A stretch of 64,000 nucleotides of DNA. Source: Solirubrobacter deserti. Lineage in GTDB: Bacteria; Actinomycetota; Thermoleophilia; Solirubrobacterales; Solirubrobacteraceae. Positions 34,628-43,093 of the stretch are shown piece after piece (the stretch's first letter is position 1; each line of letters begins with the position of its first letter). A program made the translations under genes and the position numbers. The notes under the pieces are model-generated. The model was given only the letters and a program-made list of their open reading frames with translations, did not search any database and was not told where the DNA came from. Location: contig NZ_QPKJ02000001.1 in NCBI RefSeq assembly GCF_003344625.1, positions 868,001-932,000 of the forward strand. Reading direction: 5' to 3'.

Positions 34628-37564
34628 GTGGCGTCCCGTGTGACCAGCACGACCTTCGTCGGCCGGGCCGCAGAGCTCGCCGAGTTGCGGGCGGGGCTGA
34701 CGGAAGCTGCCCAGGGCCGCCCGGCGATCGCGTTCATCGCGGGTGAGTCCGGGCTCGGCAAGACGCGGCTGGTGGCCGAGCTCGAGCGCCTGGCGCGCGA
34801 GGACGGCATGCGCGTGATCGGCGGCGACTGCGTCGAGCTGGGCGAGAGCGAGCTGCCGTACGCCCCGATCGTCGGCGCGCTGCGCCCGCTGGCGCGCTCC
34901 GGCCACGAGGCGTTCGCCGCGCTCACCGATCCCGCGCGGGCCGCGCTCGCGCAGATCCTGCCGGGGCTCGGCGCCGCGGAGACGCGCACCGACGACGAGG
35001 CCACGGCCCAGGCGCGGCTGTTCGACGGGCTGCTGGAGCTGCTCGAGCTGCTCGCCCGCGACGACGGCCTGCTGCTCACGATCGAGGACCTGCACTGGGC
35101 GGACCGCTCGACCCGCGCGTTCCTCGTCTACCTCGCTTCCTCACTGTGCCGCGAGCGCGTACTCGTGGTCACCACCTACCGGCCGGACGAGCTGCACCGT
35201 CGCCACCCGTTGCGCCCGCTGCTGGCCGAGCTGGAGCGCGACGCCCGCGCCCGGCGCGTCGAACTGCGCCCGCTCACCCGCGCCGAGCTGGGCGAGCAGC
35301 TCGCCGACATCCTCGGCGCGGCTCCGCGGCCCGACCTGCTGGACCGCCTGTTCTCGCGCTCGGAGGGCAATCCGCTCTTCGCCGAGGAGCTGCTCGCGGC
35401 CGGGCTGGACGGCCGCGGCGCGCTCCCGCCGACGCTGCGCGACGCGCTCATGCTGCGGATCGAGCGGCTCTCGCCCGACGCGCAGGAGCTGCTGCGCGTG
35501 ATCGCCGCCGGCCGCCGGCTGGATCACCAGATCCTGTCCGCCGCCTGCGACTTCGACCCGCGCGGCCCCGCCCGCGAGGCCGTCGCCGCGCAGCTGGTCG
35601 TGGCCGACGAGGAGGGCTTCTACTCGTTCCGGCACGCACTGCTGCGCGAGGTCGTCGTGGACGATCTGCTGCCGGGCGAGCGCGCCTCGCTGCACCTCGC
35701 GCTCGCGCGGGCGCTCGAGGAGCGTGCGGCGTCCCTGCCCAACGGCGGCGGCGCGTACCTGGCGACCGGCATCGCTCACCACTACCTGGAGTCCGGCGAC
35801 CAGCCCGCGGCGCTCGCGGCCAGCGTCCGGGCGGGTGCGGCGGCCGAGAGCGTCCACGCCAACGGCGAGGCCGCGGCGTTGTACTCCCGTGCGCTGCAGC
35901 TGTGGGACCGCGTGCCCAACGCGGAGGAGCTGACCGGGCTCGACCACGTCGAGCTGCTGCGCAACGCGGCCTGGACCAACGACCGCGAGCACGAGCCCGC
36001 GCGGGCCGAGTCCTACCTGCGCGCCGCGATCGCCGAGCTCGGCGACTCCGACCCGGTCCGCACCGCTCAGCTGCTGGAGCTGACGGCGCGCCAGCAGTTC
36101 AACCAGGGCCGCTCGGCCGCCGCCGCCGAGACGCGGCGCGAGGCGCTGGCGCTGCTGCCCGAGGGGCCGAGCGGCACGCGCGCGACGCTGCTCGCCGGCA
36201 TGGCGAAGGAGCTCATGCTCGAGTCGCGCCTGCACGAGACGCTGGAGGTCGCCGACGAGGCGATCGAGGTCGCGCGCGCGGCCGGCGACCAGGTGTCCGA
36301 GCTGCGCGCGCTGGACGCCAAGGGCGTCGTGCTGTTCGGCATGGCGCGCTACGAGGAGGGCGAGGCCGCGCTGCGCGAGGCGATGCAGCGCTCCCAACAG
36401 AACGACATCTTCTACTTCCTGAGCACGCACGTGAACATGGCCGACGCGCTCGCGGGCGCGGGGCGCCTGGCGGATGCGCGCAAGATCGCCGCCGAAGGCC
36501 TCGAGCTGGCCGCCGCCCGCGGCACGCCGCGCCGCTGGCTGATGCTGCTGTGCGCCGAGCTCGCGTTCGAAGCGGGGGAATGGGACGTGGCCGAGGCCGC
36601 GCTGCCCTCACCCGGCCGGCCCGCCCAGGGCACGACGTTCATCAACGACGCGCTGCGCCGGATCGAGCTCGCGCTCGGTCGCGGTGATCACGACACGGCG
36701 CGGACGCTGCTCGACGCCGCCGAGGACGTGGCCGCGGACACGCGCGAGCCGCAGTGGATCGGGCCGCTCGGCGCGCTCCGGGCCGAGCTCGAGCGCCGCG
36801 CCGGCGACCTGGAAGCCGCCGTGGCCGCGATCGACAACGCGCTCGACCGGCTGGACTTCTGCTCGCAGGACGTCGCGCGCATGGCCCGCGTGGCCGCCTC
36901 GGGCGTGCGCGTGCACGCCGACGCGGCCGTCCGGGCGCGCGATCTCGGCGAGGACCCGGAGCTCGCGATCATGATGGCCGAGGGCCTGCTGGCGCGCGTC
37001 GAGGCCTGCGCGGAGGGCGAGCGGCCGGTCGAGCGCGCGTTCCTCACGCTGGCCCACGCCGAGCTCGCGCGCGCCCGTGACGAGGACGACCCGGAGCTGT
37101 GGGCCGCGGCGGTCTCCGCCTGGCAGGCGCTGGGCCGCCCGTACCGTGCGGCGCAGGCGCAGCGGCGGCGCGCCGAGGCACTGCTGGCCGGCGGCAACCG
37201 CGAGGGCGCGGCGGTCGCCGCCGCCGAGGCCCTGGCCGCGGCCTCGGCGGTCGGCGCCACGTGGCTCGCCTCGGAGATCGAGGGCTTCGCGCTGCGGGCC
37301 CGGCTGCGGCTGGACGCGGACGAGCCTTCGCCGCCTTCCGCGCCGACTGCCACGGAAGACGGCGAAGACCCGTTCGGCCTCACGCCGCGCGAGAAGCAGG
37401 TCCTGGCCCTGCTCGCCGCCGGGCGCACCAACCGGGAGATCGGCGCCGCGTTGTACATGGCCGAGAAGACCGCGAGCGTCCACGTCTCGCGCATCCTCTC
37501 CAAGCTCGACGTGCGTTCCCGCACGGAGGCCGCAGCGGTCGCCCACCGCGTGGGGTTGGTCTAG
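34628..37564 (+). CDS. Large AAA/STAND ATPase LuxR-family regulator (MalT/LAL type)
   Basis: The protein has about 978 residues. FVGRAAELAELRAGL begins an AAA ATPase with Walker A GESGLGKTRL and Walker B-like LLLTIEDLHWAD. A long helical TPR-like region spans about 400-900. The C-terminus is a LuxR helix-turn-helix: LTPREKQVLALLAAGRTNREIGAALYMAEKTASVHVSRILSKL. It should sense an unknown ligand and activate transcription in an ATP-dependent way. GTG 34628 was chosen as the last start before the conserved domain; GTG 34583 or 34640 are alternatives. The acetamidase gene 173 bases downstream is a possible target. Confidence 0.87.
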   Translation: MASRVTSTTFVGRAAELAELRAGLTEAAQGRPAIAFIAGESGLGKTRLVAELERLAREDGMRVIGGDCVELGESELPYAPIVGALRPLARSGHEAFAALTDPARAALAQILPGLGAAETRTDDEATAQARLFDGLLELLELLARDDGLLLTIEDLHWADRSTRAFLVYLASSLCRERVLVVTTYRPDELHRRHPLRPLLAELERDARARRVELRPLTRAELGEQLADILGAAPRPDLLDRLFSRSEGNPLFAEELLAAGLDGRGALPPTLRDALMLRIERLSPDAQELLRVIAAGRRLDHQILSAACDFDPRGPAREAVAAQLVVADEEGFYSFRHALLREVVVDDLLPGERASLHLALARALEERAASLPNGGGAYLATGIAHHYLESGDQPAALAASVRAGAAAESVHANGEAAALYSRALQLWDRVPNAEELTGLDHVELLRNAAWTNDREHEPARAESYLRAAIAELGDSDPVRTAQLLELTARQQFNQGRSAAAAETRREALALLPEGPSGTRATLLAGMAKELMLESRLHETLEVADEAIEVARAAGDQVSELRALDAKGVVLFGMARYEEGEAALREAMQRSQQNDIFYFLSTHVNMADALAGAGRLADARKIAAEGLELAAARGTPRRWLMLLCAELAFEAGEWDVAEAALPSPGRPAQGTTFINDALRRIELALGRGDHDTARTLLDAAEDVAADTREPQWIGPLGALRAELERRAGDLEAAVAAIDNALDRLDFCSQDVARMARVAASGVRVHADAAVRARDLGEDPELAIMMAEGLLARVEACAEGERPVERAFLTLAHAELARARDEDDPELWAAAVSAWQALGRPYRAAQAQRRRAEALLAGGNREGAAVAAAEALAAASAVGATWLASEIEGFALRARLRLDADEPSPPSAPTATEDGEDPFGLTPREKQVLALLAAGRTNREIGAALYMAEKTASVHVSRILSKLDVRSRTEAAAVAHRVGLV

Positions 37565-37646
37565 AACACGCGCTGGAGCGCCCCGAGCGCCTTCGCGGTG
37601 CCGCGCGTGCCCACGTAGATGGAGAGGAGCGTGGCCGTGATGAGAG

Positions 37647-37704
37647 GTTCCCGCATGAGAAGAATTGTGCGGGAACGTTGACCGTGCGGACATGGCCCAC
37701 GGTC
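37647..37704. promoter_or_regulatory. Inverted repeats in the gap before the acetamidase gene
   Basis: GTTCCCGCA (37647-37655) and TGCGGGAAC (37668-37676) form a perfect nine-base inverted repeat around 12 bases. GACCGTG (37680-37686) and CACGGTC (37698-37704) form a second, and GACCGTG recurs near 37716. A TAGGGT element at 37726 precedes the ATG by six bases. The first repeat could end the LuxR transcript and the second be an operator. A 31-codon minus-strand frame (37561-37656) is open here but lacks support. Confidence 0.45.
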
Positions 37705-37737
37705 CAAACCCGGTTCGACCGTGAGTAGGGTGCGCGA

Positions 37738-38679
37738 ATGGCCACGCACTACTTCCCGACGGACCGGGTCCACTTCACGTGGGACGCGGGCAACGAGCCG
37801 GTCCTGACGATCGCCGACGGCGACACCGTCGTCTACGAGACCCGTGACGTGTCCGACAACCAGATCGGGCCGGGGTCCGACACGAGCGTGATCGCGACGC
37901 TCGACTGGGACCGCGTGTACCCGTTGAGCGGGCCGGTGTACGTCGAGGGCGCCGAGCCGGGCGACACGCTCGCGATCGAGGTCCTGGACATCCACACCAA
38001 GGGCTGGGGCTGGGCCGCGATCCTGCCCGGGCTCGGCCTGCTGGCCGACGACTTCACCGAGCCCTACCTGCGCATCTTCGACCTCACCGAGGGCGACGTC
38101 ACCCACTTCCGCGAGGACATCACCGTCCCGCTGGACCCGTTCATGGGGACGATGGGCGTCTGCCCGGCGGGCGCGAGCGGGACGCCGATCATGCCCCCGG
38201 GCGTGTTCGGCGGCAACCTCGACACCCGCCACCTCGTGAAGGGCACGACGCTGTACCTGCCGGTGCAGGAGCGTGGCGCGCTGTTCTCGACCGGCGACGC
38301 GCACGGCTGCCAGGGCGACGGCGAGATCTGCGTCACCGGCCTCGAGGCCCCGATGTACGCGACGATGCGGTTCAGCGTCGAGAAGCGCTCGATCCCCGCG
38401 CCGCAGTACCGCACGGCGCCCGGCCCGCTCACTCCCGCCGTCGACGACGGCTCGTTCTTCGCCACCACGGGCGTCGGTCCGGACCTGTTCGAGAACGCGC
38501 AGAACGCGACGCGAGCGATGATCGACCACCTGGTGTCCGAGCACGGGCTCTCGCGCGAGGACGCCTACGTCCTGTGCTCGCTCGTCGTGGACCTCAAGAT
38601 CTCGGAGATCGTGGACGCGGGGCAGTTCGTCGTCTCGGCGGTGCTGCCGGAGGCCATCTTCGCGCTGGAGCTGATCTAG
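37738..38679 (+). CDS. Acetamidase/formamidase family protein
   Basis: The 313-residue protein matches the FmdA/AmdA family: GPVYVEGAEPGDTLAIEVLDI, MGVCPAGASGTPIMPPGVFGGNLDTRHL and GALFSTGDAHGCQGDGEICVTGLE. These are beta-sandwich amidases that release ammonia from formamide, acetamide or similar amides. Inverted repeats upstream and the large LuxR gene before it suggest regulated expression. A palindromic repeat follows two bases after the stop. Confidence 0.88.
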   Translation: MATHYFPTDRVHFTWDAGNEPVLTIADGDTVVYETRDVSDNQIGPGSDTSVIATLDWDRVYPLSGPVYVEGAEPGDTLAIEVLDIHTKGWGWAAILPGLGLLADDFTEPYLRIFDLTEGDVTHFREDITVPLDPFMGTMGVCPAGASGTPIMPPGVFGGNLDTRHLVKGTTLYLPVQERGALFSTGDAHGCQGDGEICVTGLEAPMYATMRFSVEKRSIPAPQYRTAPGPLTPAVDDGSFFATTGVGPDLFENAQNATRAMIDHLVSEHGLSREDAYVLCSLVVDLKISEIVDAGQFVVSAVLPEAIFALELI

Positions 38680-38680
38680 G

Positions 38681-38735
38681 GAGGGGGGTGCCGCAATCTC
38701 CTTCCGCTCAGCGGAAGCTCCTTGCTGCACCCCTC
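38681..38735. repeat. Bipartite dispersed palindrome, copy B
   Basis: GGGGTGCCGCAA (38685-38696) pairs with TTGCTGCACCCC (38722-38733) with one mismatch. The inner stem CTTCCGC-TCA-GCGGAAG lies at 38701-38717. The plan matches copy A at 31883-31937. Here it sits between the stops of convergent genes and could end transcription from both sides. Confidence 0.8.
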
Positions 38736-38769
38736 GAGCGGTTCGTGAGTTACGCCGGGCGGCGCGCTT

Positions 38770-40446
38770 CTAGAGGGCGGCCTGCAGGACCCGCTTGGCG
38801 ACCGGGGCGGCATTCGTGCCGCCCTGGCCCTGGTTCGGGAGCATCACGGCGATCGCGACCTTCGGGTTCTGCGCGGGGGCGAAGGCCACGAACCAGGCGG
38901 TCGTGTTCTTCGCGTTCTGGGCGATGTCGCCGGTGGAGACGAGCTCGGCCGTGCCGGTCTTGCCCGCCACGGTCACGCCCGGGACCTGCGCCGCCGTGCC
39001 GGTGCCCGAGGCCACGTTGGCGATCATCATCGTGCGGACGTTGGCGGCGACCTTCGCGCTGACGACCCTCGTCCGCTTGCGCTTGGTGCCCGCCAGCCAC
39101 GGCTTGATCCGCACGCCCTTGTTGGCGATCGTCGCGGCCACCGACGCCATCTGCAGCGGCGTCGCCTGATCGGTGTTCTGGCCGATCGCGGCCGAGCCGA
39201 CGGCGATCGCGTCCTTCATCTCTGCGGCCTCGGGGATCGTCGAGATCTTCGCCGCGGGGATGTCCGGCTGCTCGAAGAAGCCGAACTTCTTCGAGATGGC
39301 GACCATCCGCTTCGCGCCCACCTTGGCGCCCAGCGGCCCGAACACGCTGTTGCAGGACTTCGCGAACGAGGTCGTCAACGACCCGCCGCACGCGGAGTCG
39401 CCGGCGTTGCGCAGCTTCGCGCCCGACAGCGTCGCGAAGGAGCGCGCGGGATACGACGAGCCCATGGTGGCCTTCTTGTAGTGCAGCGCCGCCGCGGCGG
39501 TGACGACCTTAAACACGGACCCGGGCGGCTGGGGAGCGCTCACCGCGAGCCCCGCCAGCGCGAGCACCGACCCGTCGCTCGGCTTGATGATCGCGATGCC
39601 GCCCAGCTGGCCGCCGAGCGCGTCGTTGGCCTGCCGCTGCAGCCCCAGCCGGATCGTGGTGGTCACCGACTTGCCGGGCGTGCCCTTCACGCGGGCGATC
39701 ACGCGGTCCCCGAAGCGCAGCGTCGAGCTGCGCTTGCCCGCCAGGCGCTCTTCGTAGATGCGGTTCAGGCCGGTCGGCTTGTCGCCAGCGACGCCCGCGA
39801 TCGACGCACCCAGCTCGTCGGAGTCGAGCAGCTTGCCGCCCGCGGCGTAGATGTTCCCGCGCCTGGGGGGCGCGCCCGAACGGCGGCGCACGTCCTCGCC
39901 CTCGCGCAGGCCGGGGAGCCGCAGCGCGGGCGTCCAGGCCACGCGGCCCTCGCCCTGCTCGTTCTCGGACGCCGTGAACTCGATCTCGCGGTCGGGCAGC
40001 CGGCCGAAGTCCTTGGTCTCCACCGTCACCGGCACGACGACCTTCCCGCCGCTGAGCAGCGGGCCGGCCCGGCCCACACGCACCTTCTCCACCGTTGCCG
40101 CCCGGTTGGCGCGCCGGTAGTCGGCGAGGAACGAGATCTTCGGGTTCGCGCGCTGGCTCTTCACGTCCAGGAGCCGGTACATCGCCTCGTAGTCCTGGCG
40201 CTCCCACGCCTGCGTGAACGCGACCACCGCCGGCAGGCGCTCGTCCTCGTCCAGGTACGCGCGCACGCCCGCGTACCCGGCCGCGGCCAGCCCGCCGAGC
40301 AGCACGATCGCCGTGAAGACGATGCTCAGCGACGGCCCGCGCCGGCGCCGGCGGCGGGCGTGCTTGGGCGGGGACAGGAACGGCGAGCCCGCTCGGGGCA
40401 CGTACCCGAGTCCCCCGGAACGGCGTCGACGTCGACGGGCCACCAC
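38770..40446 (-). CDS. Penicillin-binding protein with NTF2-like N-terminal domain
   Basis: The 558-residue protein has a basic cytoplasmic N-terminus, one membrane helix (about 38-62), an NTF2-like MecA_N domain (about 70-180) and a transpeptidase domain. Active-site motifs are SVFK (Ser310, Lys313), SCN (364-366) and KTG (496-498). It should crosslink peptidoglycan. The usual dimerisation domain seems shortened to the region around RRGNIYAAGGKLL. Two tandem GTG codons (40446, 40443) can serve as start after AAAAGG. It is divergent from the sigma factor gene. Confidence 0.88.
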   Translation of the reverse strand: MVARRRRRRSGGLGYVPRAGSPFLSPPKHARRRRRRGPSLSIVFTAIVLLGGLAAAGYAGVRAYLDEDERLPAVVAFTQAWERQDYEAMYRLLDVKSQRANPKISFLADYRRANRAATVEKVRVGRAGPLLSGGKVVVPVTVETKDFGRLPDREIEFTASENEQGEGRVAWTPALRLPGLREGEDVRRRSGAPPRRGNIYAAGGKLLDSDELGASIAGVAGDKPTGLNRIYEERLAGKRSSTLRFGDRVIARVKGTPGKSVTTTIRLGLQRQANDALGGQLGGIAIIKPSDGSVLALAGLAVSAPQPPGSVFKVVTAAAALHYKKATMGSSYPARSFATLSGAKLRNAGDSACGGSLTTSFAKSCNSVFGPLGAKVGAKRMVAISKKFGFFEQPDIPAAKISTIPEAAEMKDAIAVGSAAIGQNTDQATPLQMASVAATIANKGVRIKPWLAGTKRKRTRVVSAKVAANVRTMMIANVASGTGTAAQVPGVTVAGKTGTAELVSTGDIAQNAKNTTAWFVAFAPAQNPKVAIAVMLPNQGQGGTNAAPVAKRVLQAAL

Positions 40447-40486
40447 CCTTTTCTAGCGGGTCGCTCGGACTGTTTACCCTGAGCGG

Positions 40487-41437
40487 ATGAGCACCGCCGC
40501 GTACGAGCACGCCTACCAGGAGCTCATCGAGCCGCACCGGCGCGAGCTGCACGCGCATTGCTACCGGATGCTCGGCTCCGTGCAGGACGCGGAGGACGCG
40601 CTGCAAGAGGCGTTGCTGCGCGCGTGGAAGGCGTTCGACCGCTTCGAGGGCCGCGCGCAGCCGAAGACGTGGCTGTACCGGATCGCGACCAACACGTGCC
40701 TGGACGCGATCGCGCGCCGCAAGGGCAAGCGCGAGCTGCCGATCGACCGCGGCCCCGACGAGGCGCCGCTGACCGAGATCGCCTACCTGGAGCCGTATCC
40801 GGACGACCCCGGCGCCTCCTACGAGCGGCGCGAGAGCGTCGAGCTGGCGTTCATCGCCGCGCTCCAGCACCTGCCGGCCACCCAGCGCGCGGTGCTGATC
40901 CTGCGCGAGGTCCTGGGCTTCAGCGCCAAGGAGACCGCCGAGCTGCTCGACACCACGCCGGCGTCCGTGAACAGCGCGATGCAGCGCGCCCGCGCGGCGG
41001 TCGACGAGCGGCTCCCGGACCAATCCCAGCAGGCGACGCTCCAGCGGCTCGGCGATCGAGCGGTCGCGGACATCGTGGAGCGCTACGTCGAGGCCTGGAA
41101 CCGCGGCGACGTCGACGCCGTGGTGCACATGCTGGCCGAAGACGCCACGTTCAGCATGCCGCCGAACTCCGAGTGGTTCCGCGGCCACGACGCCATCCGC
41201 GCGTTCCTGCCCACCGGCCCGCTGTCGATCCCGCGCATCTTCGTGCCCACGCGGGCCAACGGCCAGCCCGCGTTCGGCACCTACAAGCTGATCGACGGCG
41301 AGTGGCTGCCGAACGCCATCCACGTGATCACGCTGGATGACCGCGGCGCGATCGTCGACGCGGTCGCGTTCCTCGATCCGGCGCTGTTCGACGTGTTCGG
41401 GTTGCCGGGTAGGCCTCCGACATGGCGAACCCACTGA
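40487..41437 (+). CDS. ECF sigma factor with C-terminal SnoaL-like domain (SigG-like)
   Basis: The 316-residue protein has sigma region 2 (LHAHCYRMLGSVQDAEDALQEALLRAWKA, residues about 22-50) and region 4 (LPATQRAVLILREVLGFSAKETAELLDTTPASVNSAMQRARA). A SnoaL/NTF2-like domain follows (about 200-305, YVEAWNRGDVDAVVHMLAEDATFSMPP). This fused layout is typical of ECF groups regulated by their own C-terminal domain rather than by a separate anti-sigma factor. Its target promoter is unknown. The 3' end overlaps a small acidic gene. Confidence 0.88.
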   Translation: MSTAAYEHAYQELIEPHRRELHAHCYRMLGSVQDAEDALQEALLRAWKAFDRFEGRAQPKTWLYRIATNTCLDAIARRKGKRELPIDRGPDEAPLTEIAYLEPYPDDPGASYERRESVELAFIAALQHLPATQRAVLILREVLGFSAKETAELLDTTPASVNSAMQRARAAVDERLPDQSQQATLQRLGDRAVADIVERYVEAWNRGDVDAVVHMLAEDATFSMPPNSEWFRGHDAIRAFLPTGPLSIPRIFVPTRANGQPAFGTYKLIDGEWLPNAIHVITLDDRGAIVDAVAFLDPALFDVFGLPGRPPTWRTH

Positions 41438-41586
41438 AGGACGACGATCGCCGCGAGCCGGACGCAGAGCCCGAGCGCGGCGAGCACAACCGCATCGGCT
41501 ACTACAACGCCGACGAGCAGCGCGAGCACGACGAGCGCGGCAGCCAGAGCCCCGGGCCGGGAGAGCCGCCGCCCGAGGACGCATAG
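41422..41586 (+). CDS. Small acidic hydrophilic protein (54 aa)
   Basis: The frame starts with ATG 41422, nine bases after GTAGG, overlaps the sigma gene by 16 bases and ends at TAG 41584-41586. The product is very rich in Asp, Glu, Arg and Pro (for example MANPLKDDDRREPDAEPERG) with one aromatic patch, RIGYYNADEQ. It is probably disordered. Coupling to the sigma gene suggests it is translated, but no family is recognised and its function is unknown. Confidence 0.5.
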   Translation: MANPLKDDDRREPDAEPERGEHNRIGYYNADEQREHDERGSQSPGPGEPPPEDA

Positions 41587-41617
41587 GGGGACGTTGACGG
41601 ACCTCCACGAGAAAGCG

Positions 41618-41647
41618 TGGACATCCGAGCATCTGAAGCCGTACCAT
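41618..41647 (+). promoter_or_regulatory. Promoter for the aminotransferase leader RNA
   Basis: TGGACA (41618-41623) and TACCAT (41642-41647) are 18 bases apart. Initiation about eight bases downstream falls at the ATG at 41656, so the leader peptide would be made from the very 5' end of the RNA. Confidence 0.5.
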
Positions 41648-41655
41648 TGACCCAG

Positions 41656-41688
41656 ATGAGGCGAGTAGCCCGCTCCGTCGCTCCGTAA
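41656..41688 (+). CDS. Candidate leader peptide MRRVARSVAP
   Basis: ATG 41656 opens a ten-codon frame ending in TAA. Three of its first codons (AGG, CGA, GTA) and the GCT and TAA are unusual in this GC-rich genome. It begins where transcription should start and is followed by competing RNA stems that reach the ribosome site of the aminotransferase. Stalling or speed of translation here could control the gene. Confidence 0.45.
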   Translation: MRRVARSVAP

Positions 41689-41739
41689 GACCCGGCCCGG
41701 CCGGGAGAGCGGCGGGTCCACGTCCACTCAACCCGGAGC
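41670..41739 (+). promoter_or_regulatory. Candidate attenuator before the aminotransferase
   Basis: CCGCTC (41670-41675, inside the leader peptide) pairs with GAGCGG (41707-41712). GACCCG (41689-41694) pairs with CGGGTC (41713-41718), crossing the first stem, so the two compete. CCCGG/CCGGG (41691-41705) is a third hairpin. GCTCCG (41680-41685) complements CGGAGC (41734-41739), which holds the ribosome site GGAG of the gene at 41747. Confidence 0.45.
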
Positions 41740-41746
41740 TTCACCC

Positions 41747-42946
41747 ATGGCCATCTCGCCTCCCGCGCCGCTTGCCGGCGCCCCCCTGTCGGACCGTCTC
41801 GCCTCCACGCAGTCCTCGCCCGTGCGCGAGCTGCTGCAGATCGCGATGCGGCCGGAGATCATCTCGCTCGCCGGCGGGCTGCCCGCGCCGGACACGTTCG
41901 ACGTGCCCGGCCTGCGCGCCGCGTTCGACGAGGTTCTTGCCGGCCCAGATGCGATCCGCGCGCTGCAGTACTCCACCACCGAGGGCGACCCCGGCTTACG
42001 GGCCCGCCTCGCGGCCTTCATGTCCACGCGCGGGCTCGATGTCGCCGGCGACGACCTGCTGATCACGACCGGCTCCCAGCAGGCGCTGGGCCTGATCGCG
42101 AGCGCGCTGCTGAACCCCGGCGACGTCGTGCTCGTCGAGGACCCGACCTACCTCGCGGCGCTGCAGGCCTTCCAGCTGGCGGACCTGCAGGCGGTGCCGA
42201 TCCCGTGCGACGACCACGGCCCGGACCCCGAGGGCCTGCTTGAGCTCGCCCGCCGCCACGGCGCGAAGGTCGCCTATCTGATCCCGACCTTCCAGAACCC
42301 GACCGGTCGCACGATGCCTGCCGCGCGGCGCGCCGCGATCGCCGACGCAGCCGCCCAGGCCGGGCTGTGGCTGGTGGAGGACGACCCGTACAGCGCGCTG
42401 CGCCTGGAGGGAGAGGACGCGCCGCTGCTGGCGTCCTACGCGCCGGAGCGCACGCTCGTCATCCAGACGCTGTCCAAGGTCCTCTCGCCGGGCCTGCGGA
42501 TCGGCTACGTGCGCGCCCCCGAGTCCCTGCACGGCCCGCTCGCGGTGGCCAAGCAGGCGGCGGACCTGCACACGTCGACCGTCAACCAGCTCGCCGCCGA
42601 GCGCTGGCTGGCCACGCACGACCTCGGCGACCACATCGCCTCGCTCGCCGCGCACTACCGCCCGCGCCGCGACGCGCTGCGCTCCGGGCTGCGCGAGCAC
42701 CTGCCCGCCGGCGCGCGCATGACCGAGCCCGAGGGCGGCCTGTTCATCTGGGTCGAGCTGCCGGCCGGCCACGACGCCGAGGTGATCCTCCCGCGCGCGC
42801 TGGACCGCGGCGTGGCCTTCGTTCCGGGCAAGTACTTCTACGCGGGGGAGCCGCGTCCGGAGACGCTGCGCGTGTCGTTCGCGACCGCCACGCCGGAGGA
42901 GCTGCGCGAGGGCGCCGCCCGTCTCGGAGTGGCCTGCAGGGGGTAG
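41747..42946 (+). CDS. PLP-dependent aminotransferase, class I/II (LysN/AadAT-like)
   Basis: The 399-residue enzyme has the fold-type I features ISLAGGLPAPDTF, TTGSQQALGLIASAL, PTFQNPTGRTM, EDDPYSALR and the PLP lysine Lys244 in TLSKVLSPGLRIGY. It resembles 2-aminoadipate and branched-chain or aromatic aminotransferases; the amino acid used is not certain. GGAG lies eight bases before the ATG. The leader upstream looks like a leader-peptide attenuator, which would fit a role in amino-acid synthesis. Confidence 0.87.
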   Translation: MAISPPAPLAGAPLSDRLASTQSSPVRELLQIAMRPEIISLAGGLPAPDTFDVPGLRAAFDEVLAGPDAIRALQYSTTEGDPGLRARLAAFMSTRGLDVAGDDLLITTGSQQALGLIASALLNPGDVVLVEDPTYLAALQAFQLADLQAVPIPCDDHGPDPEGLLELARRHGAKVAYLIPTFQNPTGRTMPAARRAAIADAAAQAGLWLVEDDPYSALRLEGEDAPLLASYAPERTLVIQTLSKVLSPGLRIGYVRAPESLHGPLAVAKQAADLHTSTVNQLAAERWLATHDLGDHIASLAAHYRPRRDALRSGLREHLPAGARMTEPEGGLFIWVELPAGHDAEVILPRALDRGVAFVPGKYFYAGEPRPETLRVSFATATPEELREGAARLGVACRG

Positions 42947-42955
42947 GCACCTGGC

Positions 42956-43093
42956 ATGACGGAACGGCCCCGCCCTGACATGGACAAGGTGCGCGACGCC
43001 ATGCGCGAGCACGACGAGCGCGAGGACACTGCGCCCGAGCCGGAGCCCGAAGAAGCCGGAACGGACGAACCAGACGACGATGGAGACACGTGA
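42956..43093 (+). CDS. Small acidic protein (45 aa)
   Basis: ATG 42956 follows AGGGGGTAGG by eight bases. The 45-residue product (beginning MTERPRPDMDKVRDAMREHD) is rich in Asp, Glu and Pro and likely disordered. It lies between the aminotransferase and the aldo/keto reductase, overlapping the start of the latter by 14 bases. It resembles the small acidic protein at 41422-41586 in composition (both contain an EHDER motif). Function unknown. Confidence 0.5.
   Translation: MTERPRPDMDKVRDAMREHDEREDTAPEPEPEEAGTDEPDDDGDT

Noticed and set aside
37561..37656. 31-codon minus-strand peptide beginning MREPLITATL
   Set aside because: There is no ribosome site or promoter, and the start lies within the loop edge of an inverted repeat. 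Too weak to annotate as a gene.
41601..41725. T-box or other known riboswitch before the aminotransferase
   Set aside because: The invariant T-box sequence (GGTGG with ACCGCG) and the cores of SAM, lysine and cobalamin riboswitches are absent. A leader-peptide attenuator explains the sequence better.
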